From contig JACCXL010000396.1 of assembly GCA_013697015.1 (NCBI GenBank), positions 1 through 16,983 on the forward strand: 16,983 nt of DNA, given 5' to 3'. The DNA is from Chthoniobacterales bacterium (GTDB lineage: Bacteria > Verrucomicrobiota > Verrucomicrobiia > Chthoniobacterales > UBA10450). Shown here in pieces: positions 7,329 to 15,041 of this stretch (within the stretch, counting starts at the first letter, position 1; every line of letters starts with the position of its first letter). The translations under genes were made by a program, and so were the position numbers. Below the pieces are notes generated by a model that was not told the origin of the DNA, searched no databases, and worked only from the letters and a program-made list of their open reading frames with translations.

Positions 7329-10300
7329 ATTCGCGACGCTTGCGGTGCTTGTTTTGAGCTCGTTCGCGGCGAGTAACGTCGCGCCGTCGAAGGCGGAACT
7401 CGAGGCGATGTACGACAAAGCTTTTCGCGAATTCGACGCGAACAATTTCCCGCAGGCGCTGAAAGACCTCGATGCGATCGATGCGCGACAGCCCGATCTG
7501 GCCGAGTCGCAAAATCTGCGCGGGGTAATTCAGATGCGAGAGGGGGAATACGACAAAGCGGAAGCAGCTTTACAGAAGGCGCTCGCGGTTGATCCGAAGT
7601 TCTGGAATGCGCGCTTCAACCTCGCGGAGATTCCGTTTCTCCGAAAAAATTGGGCGGAGGCGCGGACTCGTTTCCAAGGACTGATCACGGGCAACGCCGC
7701 GGAGCTGCAGGGCGATGCAGCCCAGCTGATCCAGTACAAGATCCTCCTGACGCACTTGCTCGAAGGCAAAGACAACATGGTCGATTCGATGCTCGCCAAG
7801 TTCGATTTGTCGCCGGACACACCAGCCGCGCAGTACGCGGCCGCCGCGGTTGCGTTCCAGCACAAGAACGAAAAAGAGGCGAAAGATATTCTGGCCGCGG
7901 CCGAGAAGAAGTTTTCGCCCAAGCTGAACAAGCTTTTTGCGGAATCGCTCTACGAGGTGGGCTGGCTGCAAAAAGCGGCGGGACAAACCCGGGCGGCTCT
8001 GGAATTAACCTCCGCCGCGGACAAGGCAGCCCAGGCCAAGGAATATTCGAAGGCGAAGTTTGAGCAAGCGCAGCAGGCCTTCCAGCAGCGCGATTTCACG
8101 GCCGCGCGCAAGCTGGTGGACGAAGCCGATACGGCGATTCCTAGTCAGGCCGCCACCGTCAATCTCCGCGGCGCCATTTTGCTGGAACAAAAGGATTATG
8201 ATGGCGCCGAGGCAGCCTTCAAAGAGGCTTTGAAGCTCGACCCGAAATTCCGGGAGGCCGAATACAACTCAGCGTTAATCCCTTTCAAGAAAAAGGAATA
8301 TGGCAAAGCCCGGGATCGCTTTGAGACGCTCTTCAACGTGACCTCGGGTGGGGACAAAGATCAGGCGGCGCAGCTGATCAAATACAAAATTTTCCTGACC
8401 TTTCTGCTCGACGGCAAAGACAGCCGTGCGCAAAAAATGATGGAGCAGTTCCAGTTCACCGGCGACACGCCGGCACTCTATTACGCACAGGCCGCCTGGG
8501 AGTTCAAACATAACAATCCGGCGAAAGCCAATGACTGGGTGACTTCCGCGCGCAAAATTTATTCGCCGGCCCTGAATCTCGTTTTCGCTGATCCGTTTTA
8601 CGATGTCGGATGGATTCGTAATCCGGGAGTCGGAGCATCAGGCGAATCGGCGCTCGCGGACGCAGCGCAATCTCCACCGCCGGCTGAGGCAACGCCAGCG
8701 ATCGAACCGAGCCCCATTCCGGGCGCTGCGGCTGTGGCGAAGAATGAAAGCAAACAGAGCAGCGAGGCCGGGGCGGCTCAGCCTCCACCGTCCGCTCCGG
8801 CGGTTGCCGGAATGGAAGCGACCACGATAAATGCGAGCAACGTGCCTGCTTCCGCAGCGCAAACGAACCGCGGAAATCAAGATTCGTCTGCACCAGCCAC
8901 AGCTCTAACTACGAAGGTAGAAACACCAGTCGCTGCGACAGCTTCCCCTGCAGTGGCGCAGCCCATCTCGGCGAATCCGCCGCAACAATCCGCGAAAGAT
9001 TCGGCGGTTGCGAGCGCAGCGACGTCCACTTCCGCGAACGCCTCAACCGTGCTCGCGCCTGCGACTGTGCGTGAATGGTCAAAGCCGACCGTGCGCGACA
9101 GAATCGAGCGATCCGGAATGGGCCGGACTTTGCTGGTCGTCAGTTTATTGCTGGCGGGAGTTCTCCTGCTTGGTTGGACGGTGCTGCCTGAAATTCGTCG
9201 TCGCTTTTCGGAAGGCCCTGTTTATTCGCGCACTTCTTCTGTCGCCGCACCAGTCTTGGCTGAAGCAACCGGCTTCACGGCGAAGCAACAAATCACTTCA
9301 ACCCGGTTGGCGGGCGGCCCTCCGCAGGTTTCGCTACGTCTAAAGGCGTCTGAACCGTCGCTGCGCCGCGCCGTAGTGCCTCTTGGCAAACCTCGAAATG
9401 GAATCTCTGCAATGCCGGCGGACACTGAAGAGTCTCAACCTGCGTCTCAGCCTGACTCACTTTCCGATGATCGTTTCGACACCGCCGAGGCTGTCGGATT
9501 CGCGCCACTCGTCGAAGGAGTGGGTGAACCGGTCCTCCACGACGAACACTTCAGCGAATCAGTTCACGCATCTGCTGAAACTTTCGCGACAGGCGCCCCC
9601 GAAATCTTTGCGGCTGCAATCGGCTTGGAGCCAATCGAAGCTCCCTCCGAAACCGGCGCACTCGAATCTTTCCTGCCGGAGCGTGAATGGCAGGACTTCT
9701 CGGAAACAGGCTCGACTGCCGCCGTAGATCCAGTCCCAGATCCTTTCGAACCAGCTCCCGAGCCCGCAGGATTGGAATCGGATATCCAAACGCACTCGCT
9801 GCAGAAGGCGGAAGGCGATGAAGCGCCTGCCACCGTCTTGGAAGAAAAAGACTCAGTCGATTTCGAGTTTCTCTCGAGCGATGCCGCTGAAGTCGATGAA
9901 GTCGCGGCTGCTTCTGATAGCAGAGTGCTCGCAGGTGAAGAAGACGCCGCCATTCCCGGGGAGTTTGAGGAGGAGCCGATCGGCCAGGGCCAACCAATTC
10001 CTTACCTTACTCCTGTGTCCGCAGGTGAAACGTTCGAAGAGGAGATCGTTGAACCTAAAGCCATGCCGGTCCCGTCCGAAGTGCCCGAGTTCGGGGCAGC
10101 CGCCGAAATTGCGGGACTCGCAGACGAAGACGACGCCGTCACCGCTCCCGAGGCGGAAGAGCCAATCGGCCAAGGCCGGCCAATTCCTTATCTTACTCCT
10201 GTGTCTGCAGGTGAAACGTTCGAAGAGATCGTTGAACCTGAAGCACCGGCGGCTTCCTCGGAAGTGCCCGAATTCGGGGCGGCGGCCGTTTTTGCCGGAC

Positions 10301-11091
10301 TCGGAGCGCTGGGAGTTCTACGCGAGGTTTCCGAACCATCTTCATCCTACACAGCGCCTGTCACAACAACCGAGCCAATAGCTCAGCCAATAACACCAGC
10401 CATCATGTCCCAACCGACTCCGCCTTCCCCCGCCCCCGTAATTCGAACAGGTCCGCCATCGCCCAGTGGAATGCCGCAACCGGCGATGCCTCCAACCCAG
10501 GGAACGATGCACACTTCGGTGCAACTTACCTTCTCTTTCGAGATCGCTTCACTGCAACTTACCCCCACGTTCAAGATGGGCGCGCTGTTGTTGAAACCGG
10601 CTTCGAAGATCGTCACGATGCGTCTTTCGCCATCTCAGCATCCGCAGCCTGCGATGAATCTTCAGGTCACATTCGAAATCGCCAGCGTGCAAGCGGCCGG
10701 CTCGTCGATTGGGATGATCCGTCTCACCCCGTCGCAGCAGCAAAAACCAGCGCTAATCAATTCGCCCGCCTTTAACATCGCGGGACTGCAGCTCGTTTCC
10801 GGTTCGGAGAACGCCCCCGTGCAATTGATCGCTTCGCAACAGGGGCAAGCGTCTGTTCTGGTAACAGCTGCCTTCCAGATTGCGACCGTGGAATTTTCCC
10901 CGGCCTTCGAGATCGCTTCCATCGTCCTGAATTCCACTTCGAAGAATGTTTCGGTGCAACTTCCGGGGACCGGACCAAGCGCCGTCGAAGGCGCTCCGAT
11001 CTTTGAGATCACGAACGTGCAGCTTGGCGGCAACGGAGAGATCGGCACCCTGCAGCTCAATCCGCAAGCGGGCGGTCCGAAGCGCGCCTAG
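7315..11091 (+). CDS. Large TPR membrane protein with duplicated TPR module and C-terminal beta-type repeats
   Basis: Unknown function; 1258 residues. In order: a signal peptide (1-20, hydrophobic 'FATLAVLVLSSFAA'); two copies of a module of about 185 residues made of TPR helices (about 32-218 and 252-434); a Pro/Ala/Ser linker (about 440-590); one transmembrane helix (about 604-624) followed by R-R-R; an acidic Glu/Pro-rich region (about 700-1000) holding a near-identical tandem duplication (886-947 and 948-1000); a Pro-rich hinge (about 1010-1065); and about ten short strand-like repeats (1066-1250). With a cleaved signal and the Arg cluster after the helix, I infer TPRs in the periplasm and the acidic and repeat regions in the cytoplasm. 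TPR domains usually bind proteins, so a scaffold across the inner membrane is a reasonable guess. The frame is uninterrupted. No strong Shine-Dalgarno precedes ATG 7315. Composition of the second half is strongly biased but codon use stays gene-like. Confidence 0.85.
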   Translation: MNIRKFATLAVLVLSSFAASNVAPSKAELEAMYDKAFREFDANNFPQALKDLDAIDARQPDLAESQNLRGVIQMREGEYDKAEAALQKALAVDPKFWNARFNLAEIPFLRKNWAEARTRFQGLITGNAAELQGDAAQLIQYKILLTHLLEGKDNMVDSMLAKFDLSPDTPAAQYAAAAVAFQHKNEKEAKDILAAAEKKFSPKLNKLFAESLYEVGWLQKAAGQTRAALELTSAADKAAQAKEYSKAKFEQAQQAFQQRDFTAARKLVDEADTAIPSQAATVNLRGAILLEQKDYDGAEAAFKEALKLDPKFREAEYNSALIPFKKKEYGKARDRFETLFNVTSGGDKDQAAQLIKYKIFLTFLLDGKDSRAQKMMEQFQFTGDTPALYYAQAAWEFKHNNPAKANDWVTSARKIYSPALNLVFADPFYDVGWIRNPGVGASGESALADAAQSPPPAEATPAIEPSPIPGAAAVAKNESKQSSEAGAAQPPPSAPAVAGMEATTINASNVPASAAQTNRGNQDSSAPATALTTKVETPVAATASPAVAQPISANPPQQSAKDSAVASAATSTSANASTVLAPATVREWSKPTVRDRIERSGMGRTLLVVSLLLAGVLLLGWTVLPEIRRRFSEGPVYSRTSSVAAPVLAEATGFTAKQQITSTRLAGGPPQVSLRLKASEPSLRRAVVPLGKPRNGISAMPADTEESQPASQPDSLSDDRFDTAEAVGFAPLVEGVGEPVLHDEHFSESVHASAETFATGAPEIFAAAIGLEPIEAPSETGALESFLPEREWQDFSETGSTAAVDPVPDPFEPAPEPAGLESDIQTHSLQKAEGDEAPATVLEEKDSVDFEFLSSDAAEVDEVAAASDSRVLAGEEDAAIPGEFEEEPIGQGQPIPYLTPVSAGETFEEEIVEPKAMPVPSEVPEFGAAAEIAGLADEDDAVTAPEAEEPIGQGRPIPYLTPVSAGETFEEIVEPEAPAASSEVPEFGAAAVFAGLGALGVLREVSEPSSSYTAPVTTTEPIAQPITPAIMSQPTPPSPAPVIRTGPPSPSGMPQPAMPPTQGTMHTSVQLTFSFEIASLQLTPTFKMGALLLKPASKIVTMRLSPSQHPQPAMNLQVTFEIASVQAAGSSIGMIRLTPSQQQKPALINSPAFNIAGLQLVSGSENAPVQLIASQQGQASVLVTAAFQIATVEFSPAFEIASIVLNSTSKNVSVQLPGTGPSAVEGAPIFEITNVQLGGNGEIGTLQLNPQAGGPKRA
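7408..8616 (+). repeat. Tandem duplication of a TPR module inside the large protein
   Basis: Residues about 32-218 and 252-434 align along their whole length. Matching landmarks are 'NLRGVIQMREGEYDKAEAAL' with 'NLRGAILLEQKDYDGAEAAF'; 'LAVDPKFWNARFNLAEIPF' with 'LKLDPKFREAEYNSALIPF'; 'QLIQYKILLTHLLEGKD' with 'QLIKYKIFLTFLLDGKD'; and 'LYEVGWL' with 'FYDVGWI'. Copies have diverged substantially at the protein level, so this is an old duplication. The conserved non-TPR part ('QYKILLTHLLEGKD...', 'FSPKLN..FA..LY.VGW') shows the duplicated unit is a domain, not just single TPRs. Confidence 0.85.
9970..10314 (+). repeat. Recent 186 bp in-frame tandem duplication in the acidic region
   Basis: Two adjacent units, 9970-10155 and 10156-about 10314, are close to identical in DNA and protein. 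Both start 'EEPIGQG(Q/R)PIPYLTPVS', continue 'AGETFEE', 'IVEP', a short variable Pro/Ala part, then 'SEVPEFGAAA' and a 'AGL' ending. The second unit lacks one Glu codon and is shorter at its end. The high nucleotide match, including silent positions, points to recent slippage or unequal recombination. Confidence 0.85.
10510..11064 (+). repeat. C-terminal array of short strand-like repeats (F-E-I-A-S-x-Q-L pattern)
   Basis: Residues about 1066-1250 consist of units of roughly 11 residues with alternating hydrophobic and polar positions: 'FEIASLQLTPT', 'FKMGALLLKPA', 'SKIVTMRLSPS', 'FEIASVQ', 'FNIAGLQLVSG', 'FQIATVEFSPA', 'FEIASIVLNST', 'SKNVSVQLPGT', 'FEITNVQLGGN', 'GEIGTLQLNPQ'. Units often occur in F-start/S- or G-start pairs separated by a Gln/Pro/Ala linker of about 10 residues. 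The pattern predicts beta strands, perhaps a beta-solenoid or stacked assembly. I do not recognise the family. Confidence 0.75.
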
Positions 11092-11118
11092 CGTTCCGGC
11101 TAGAATGTGGCGAGCGAG

Positions 11119-11158
11119 GAAGCTTTGGCGCCTCGTTTCGTCGACGAAAGAGAGCTTC
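11119..11158. terminator. Palindromic hairpin between convergent genes, likely terminator
   Basis: In the 90 bp between the convergent TPR and aminopeptidase stops, GAAGCT (11119-11124) pairs with AGCTTC (11153-11158). Inside lies a perfect 14 bp palindrome TTTCGTCGACGAAA (11136-11149) with CTC/GAG beside it. A hairpin could form on either strand and serve both genes; the U-tract is poor. The perfect palindrome could alternatively be a protein-binding site. Confidence 0.4.
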
Positions 11159-11181
11159 GGCGATAAGCGGGCGCGATGCTC

Positions 11182-12297
11182 CTACCGCTTCGCGAAATGC
11201 GCGCGGTTGAGCGAACGCAACTCTTTGGGCACGAACTCGCCATCGCGCCGAATCACTTTGCCATCAAAGCGCACCTCACCGCCGCCGTATTCCGGCCGCT
11301 GGATGTTAACCAGGTCCCAATGGACCTGGCTGCGGTTCCCGTTATCCGCTTCTTCGTAGGCTTGGCCGGGCGTGAAATGGAACGAGCCCGCGATCTTTTC
11401 GTCGAAGAGAATATCCCGCATTGGCGCCAGAATGTACGGATTGAAGCCCAGAGAAAACTCGCCGATGTAGCGGGCTCCCGGATCTGAGTTCAGAATCTTG
11501 TTCAGTTTTTCGCTCTCGTTGCTCGTCGCCTCCACGATTTTGCCGTCGCGGAATTCGAGGCGGATTCCATCGAATCCGGTGCCCTGATAGATGCTCGGTG
11601 CATTGAAAGTCACGTGCCCCTCCACTGAATCCCGCACCGGGCAGCTGAAGACTTCGCCATCTGGAATGTTTCGGTCCCCGCCGCAGATGACTGCGTCGAT
11701 GCCCTTCATGCTGAACCTGAGGTCGGTTCCGGGTCCGGTGATTTCCACCCTGTTGGTCTTTTCCATTAAAGCCTTGAGTGCTTTCATCCCGGGTTGAAGT
11801 CTGCGGTAATCCAGCGTGCAGACGTCGAAATAGAAGTCCTCGAACGCTTCGGTGCTCATGCTGGCGAGCTGCGCCATCGACGAAGTAGGCCAACGCAGGA
11901 CGACCCACTTTGTTTTTTTCACCCGTTGGTCGGTCACCGCTCGCATTTTCTTTGCCACCAGCTTCATCTGTTCGGGAGCGACATCCGACATCTCGGTGAT
12001 GTTGTTGCTGCCGCGGACCGCGATATACGCATTCATCTTTTTCATTCGCGCTAACTCGTGCATGGCGCTCAGATCGAGCTGACGCTCGGTCGCCTCGAGC
12101 GCCAGTTCGCGGGTTACGCGTCCGCTTTGCAGCTGCGCGAATGGAATCGCACCAACGTTTCTAGCAGCTTGGATAAGGGCGACCGTCATCTCCTCCGGGA
12201 CATCGAAGGTTTCGATCAGCACCGTCTCTTTCCGCTTCAATCTCGTGGAATATTCGACGAGTAACCTGGCCAGTTTATCGAAGCGCGGATCGTGCAT
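11182..12297 (-). CDS. M29-family metallo-aminopeptidase (PepS/AmpS/AmpT-like)
   Basis: M29 enzymes remove N-terminal residues from peptides using two metal ions, in the cytoplasm. The C-terminal half carries the ligands in the expected order: Glu215 in 'NIPDGEVFSCP', Glu280 in 'YIGEFSLGFNP', His307 in 'GSFHFTPGQAYEEADNGN', and His326/Asp328 in 'QVHWDLV' (numbered from the chosen start). The N-terminal half has 'YSTRLKRKETVLIE' and 'MSDVAPEQ' landmarks typical of the family. I chose ATG 12297 (371 residues), which starts 'MHDPRFDKLARLLVEY' as family members do; a TTG at 12333 would add 12 unlike residues. It is somewhat shorter than the roughly 410-residue AmpS/AmpT proteins. It lies 62 bp after the rsmB-type gene on the same strand and may be its operon partner. 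Substrate range cannot be read from sequence. Confidence 0.88.
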   Translation of the reverse strand: MHDPRFDKLARLLVEYSTRLKRKETVLIETFDVPEEMTVALIQAARNVGAIPFAQLQSGRVTRELALEATERQLDLSAMHELARMKKMNAYIAVRGSNNITEMSDVAPEQMKLVAKKMRAVTDQRVKKTKWVVLRWPTSSMAQLASMSTEAFEDFYFDVCTLDYRRLQPGMKALKALMEKTNRVEITGPGTDLRFSMKGIDAVICGGDRNIPDGEVFSCPVRDSVEGHVTFNAPSIYQGTGFDGIRLEFRDGKIVEATSNESEKLNKILNSDPGARYIGEFSLGFNPYILAPMRDILFDEKIAGSFHFTPGQAYEEADNGNRSQVHWDLVNIQRPEYGGGEVRFDGKVIRRDGEFVPKELRSLNRAHFAKR

Positions 12298-12359
12298 AGG
12301 TGTTAATGATTCCACCGCGCCTGGCGGATGCAAACGGAGAGCATCGTTCGTTCGGCCCG

Positions 12360-13613
12360 TTAGCGGCGGCGGAACTTCACAGCGAAAGCGCCGTCGATCG
12401 CGTCTCGAAAGGGTCGCAACGCCCGTTGTTCCTCCAGATGCAGAAACGGATGTTCGGTCGTGACGATTTCGCTAACTTTCTCGTTTTCCTCCGGCTCCAG
12501 ACTGCAAGTGCCATAGACCAGAACCCCGTCCGGCTTCAGGAGTGAGATGATGTTACGTAAAATCATCAGTTGGATGGCCTGCCTGCGATCGAAGTCACGC
12601 GCGGTCAGCCGCCACCGAACATCGATCCGGCGCCGCATAACTCCGGTGTTGCTGCACGGTGCGTCAACGAGAATTCGATCGAACGGCTGTGCCAGCAAAC
12701 TTCCGGTGTTCACATCTACTGGCAGCGACCAATCTTGCGCCGTCGCTGTGACAATCTCCAGCCCGAGGCGCGCGGCGTTCGCCTGCAAGGTCGTGAGGCG
12801 TGCCGCGTCACGATCACAGGCTACAATCTGGCCGCGATTTCGCATCATCTCAGCAAGGAGAGCAGTTTTCCCCCCGGGCGCTGCGCAAGCATCCAGAATT
12901 CGTTCGCCGGGCTGCGGAGCGAGCAGTTGGCACGCCATCGCAGTGCTCGGATCCTGGATGTAACACTCGCCCCCCTGGAGAGCTTCATTTGGAAGATTCG
13001 AGAGGCGGACAAACCCAGGAGTTCGCCCTTCCTGCGCGTTGTCTCCCTGTCTCGAAAGGAATGCTGCTCGAGATATTTTTAACTCATTCACCCGGGCGTA
13101 GATCGGCGGTGGCAAGTTGTTCCACTCGCAAAGCGCTTGCGCGGCAGACTCGCCGAAATTGCGCGACCATCTTTCGATCAGAAATGGCGGATGAGATTTG
13201 CGCACCGCGAGAGGTTGGTGATCCAGGGATCGCTGCAACTCGTCTTTTCGCCGGATGGCTGCGCGCAAAACTCCGTTGACGACCGCGCGATTCCTCCGCT
13301 GAGCGAGCGCGACTGTCTCGAAAACGGCCGCATGCGCCGGAGTCGCTAAACGAAAGATCTGGTAAAGGCCGAGCCGCAGGAGATCGCGACTGGTGGCGTC
13401 GAGCGAGCCGTCGCGCACCTCACCGATGATGAAATCGAGAAGCGTGAGATTGCGCAACACGCCGTAGAAAAGTTCGGTCGCGAATCCGCGATCTGAAGCC
13501 GATAAACATGTTTCGAGCAACTCCTGATGCAAAATCGCGTCGGCGAAGGCACGGTTGCGGCGCCACGCGACCAACGCTTTGCACGCGACCTCTCTGGCGG
13601 AACTGCTCGCCAT
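12360..13613 (-). CDS. rsmB: 16S rRNA (cytosine-C5) methyltransferase, RsmB type
   Basis: RsmB methylates C967 of 16S rRNA (E. coli numbering) with S-adenosylmethionine. The layout fits RsmB rather than other NOL1/NOP2/Sun enzymes: an N-terminal NusB-like helical domain (about 5-125, 'AREVACKALVAWRRNRAFADAIL', 'DRGFATELFYGVLRN', 'VVNGVLRAAIRR') precedes the catalytic domain. That has 'YIQDPSTAMACQLL', SAM-binding 'DACAAPGGKT', 'DAPCSNTGVMRRR' with Cys320, and 'GTCSLEPEENE' with catalytic Cys370. The ATG at 13613 gives 417 residues, begins just before the NusB domain and lies 25 bp after the ugd stop. An upstream in-frame start at 13688 would overlap ugd by 50 bp and add unlike sequence. Family certain; C967 specificity is inferred from the NusB fusion. 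Confidence 0.9.
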   Translation of the reverse strand: MASSSAREVACKALVAWRRNRAFADAILHQELLETCLSASDRGFATELFYGVLRNLTLLDFIIGEVRDGSLDATSRDLLRLGLYQIFRLATPAHAAVFETVALAQRRNRAVVNGVLRAAIRRKDELQRSLDHQPLAVRKSHPPFLIERWSRNFGESAAQALCEWNNLPPPIYARVNELKISRAAFLSRQGDNAQEGRTPGFVRLSNLPNEALQGGECYIQDPSTAMACQLLAPQPGERILDACAAPGGKTALLAEMMRNRGQIVACDRDAARLTTLQANAARLGLEIVTATAQDWSLPVDVNTGSLLAQPFDRILVDAPCSNTGVMRRRIDVRWRLTARDFDRRQAIQLMILRNIISLLKPDGVLVYGTCSLEPEENEKVSEIVTTEHPFLHLEEQRALRPFRDAIDGAFAVKFRRR

Positions 13614-13638
13614 GGCGACGTGTTCTTTCGGCGCGGCG

Positions 13639-14952
13639 CTAGGACGATGCGACTCGTTCCCGGCCGATCGAGTGATACTCAAACCCAACCTGCCTCATCG
13701 TCGCCGGGTCGAAAAGGTTACGGCCATCAAAGACGATCGCAGTGTGCATGGCCTGCTTGACTGCCGTGAGATCGACGTTTGCGAATTCACTCCATTCGGT
13801 CGCGATGACGAGCGCTTCCGCGCCTTCTACGGCTTCCATCGCAGAGGCAGCGAACGTCGCGCTGGCCAATTCGCGCACCGCGCGAGCTTTCTCGGACCCC
13901 TTCGGATCGTAGACCGCGACATGCGCTCCTTCGCGCAGCATATCGGCCACGAGATCGATCGCGACCGAAGAACGAATATCATCGGTGTCGGGCTTAAAGG
14001 TGAGGCCCCAGACGGCGATCTTTTTCTCACGCAGAACCCAAAGCGTGTCGCGGATCCTCTTGAGGAACCGCTCCTTTTGTCCCGCATTGATCCGCTGCAC
14101 TTCTTTCAGCAGGTGAAACGGAACGCCGAGCTGTTCGCTAATGGTAATGAACGCGGCGATGTCTTTCGGGAAGCAGGAACCGCCGTAACCGATGCCCGCG
14201 TTAAGGAAATTGCGGCCGATGCGGCGATCCATGCCAATGCCATCCGCCACCTTCTCGACATCGGCGCCACTCGCCTCACAGATAGCGGAGACGGCGTTGA
14301 TGTAGGAAATCTTGAGCGCGAGAAACGAGTTGGCCGCATGCTTGATCAGCTCCGCGCTGTTAATGTCGGTTACGAGAATGGGCGCCATGAATGGCTCGTA
14401 GACCTTCTTCATCAGATCGATCGCGTGCTCGCTCTGCGCGCCGATGACAATGCGATCTGGCTTCATCAGGTCGCCGACGGCGCAGCCTTCACGCAAAAAT
14501 TCCGGATTACTGACGACGTCGAACTTCGCTCCGTGCCGATTGTAGCGCTTGATTGACTCTGCGACTTTCTCACCGGTCTTTACGGGCACGGTGCTCTTAT
14601 CGACGATGACGCGGTACTCAGTCAGGACGCCGGCGATTTCGCGCGCGACCTTTTCAATGAAACTGAGATCGACGCTTCCGTCCGGCTGCTGCGGGGTGGG
14701 GACGGCAATGAAGATGACCTCCGAGTTTTCGACGCCGTCTTTGATGCTGCCGGTGAAACGCAAGCGTTTCGCGGAGACGTTGCGGTGGATCACCTCTTCC
14801 AAGCCGGGCTCGTAAATCGGAACCTTTCCGGCCTGGAGCGATTCCACTTTGCGCGGGTCGTTATCCACGCAGATCACGTTGTGGCCGACGTCCGCAAAGC
14901 ATGCGCCTGTCACTAAGCCGACATAACCCGAACCGATAATAGCAAGATGCAT
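13639..14952 (-). CDS. ugd: UDP-glucose 6-dehydrogenase
   Basis: This cytoplasmic enzyme oxidises UDP-glucose to UDP-glucuronate in two NAD+-dependent steps, supplying acidic sugars for polysaccharide or LPS. From ATG 14952 the protein is 437 residues, normal for the family. It starts with the NAD-binding Rossmann motif 'MHLAIIGSGYVGLVTGACFA'. Further signatures are 'VPTPQQPDGSVDLSF', 'VDKSTVPVKTGEK', 'SNPEFLREG', Lys204 in 'ELIKHAANSFLALKISYIN', catalytic Cys260 in 'GIGYGGSCFPKD', and 'GLTFKPDTDDIRSS'. Cys260 and Lys204 fall at the same numbers as in the Streptococcus pyogenes enzyme. A longer frame starting at 15186 would run into lptD and lacks family resemblance, so I reject that start. 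It lies 89 bp after lptD and 25 bp before the rsmB-type gene, which fits a shared transcript. GDP-mannose dehydrogenases are related, but motifs and length favour UDP-glucose. Confidence 0.96.
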   Translation of the reverse strand: MHLAIIGSGYVGLVTGACFADVGHNVICVDNDPRKVESLQAGKVPIYEPGLEEVIHRNVSAKRLRFTGSIKDGVENSEVIFIAVPTPQQPDGSVDLSFIEKVAREIAGVLTEYRVIVDKSTVPVKTGEKVAESIKRYNRHGAKFDVVSNPEFLREGCAVGDLMKPDRIVIGAQSEHAIDLMKKVYEPFMAPILVTDINSAELIKHAANSFLALKISYINAVSAICEASGADVEKVADGIGMDRRIGRNFLNAGIGYGGSCFPKDIAAFITISEQLGVPFHLLKEVQRINAGQKERFLKRIRDTLWVLREKKIAVWGLTFKPDTDDIRSSVAIDLVADMLREGAHVAVYDPKGSEKARAVRELASATFAASAMEAVEGAEALVIATEWSEFANVDLTAVKQAMHTAIVFDGRNLFDPATMRQVGFEYHSIGRERVASS

Positions 14953-15041
14953 AAGAAAGCGCGCCGTTAATTCAAACCGAGGACGAAAGTGGCAAAGAAC
15001 TGCTAAAGCAAAGAAATAGCAATCGCGAGGTCGCGCGAAGT

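Noticed and set aside
9818..10381. Plus-strand ORF of 187 codons inside the TPR gene
   Set aside because: It is in another frame over the low-complexity acidic region; its Arg/Ser/Pro/Lys-rich translation mirrors the repeats in the real frame.
13555..14556. Long plus-strand ORF (333 codons) opposite ugd and rsmB
   Set aside because: It lies fully antisense to two genes with clear catalytic motifs, and its translation is Arg/His/Asp-rich with no family resemblance. It is a GC-rich shadow frame.
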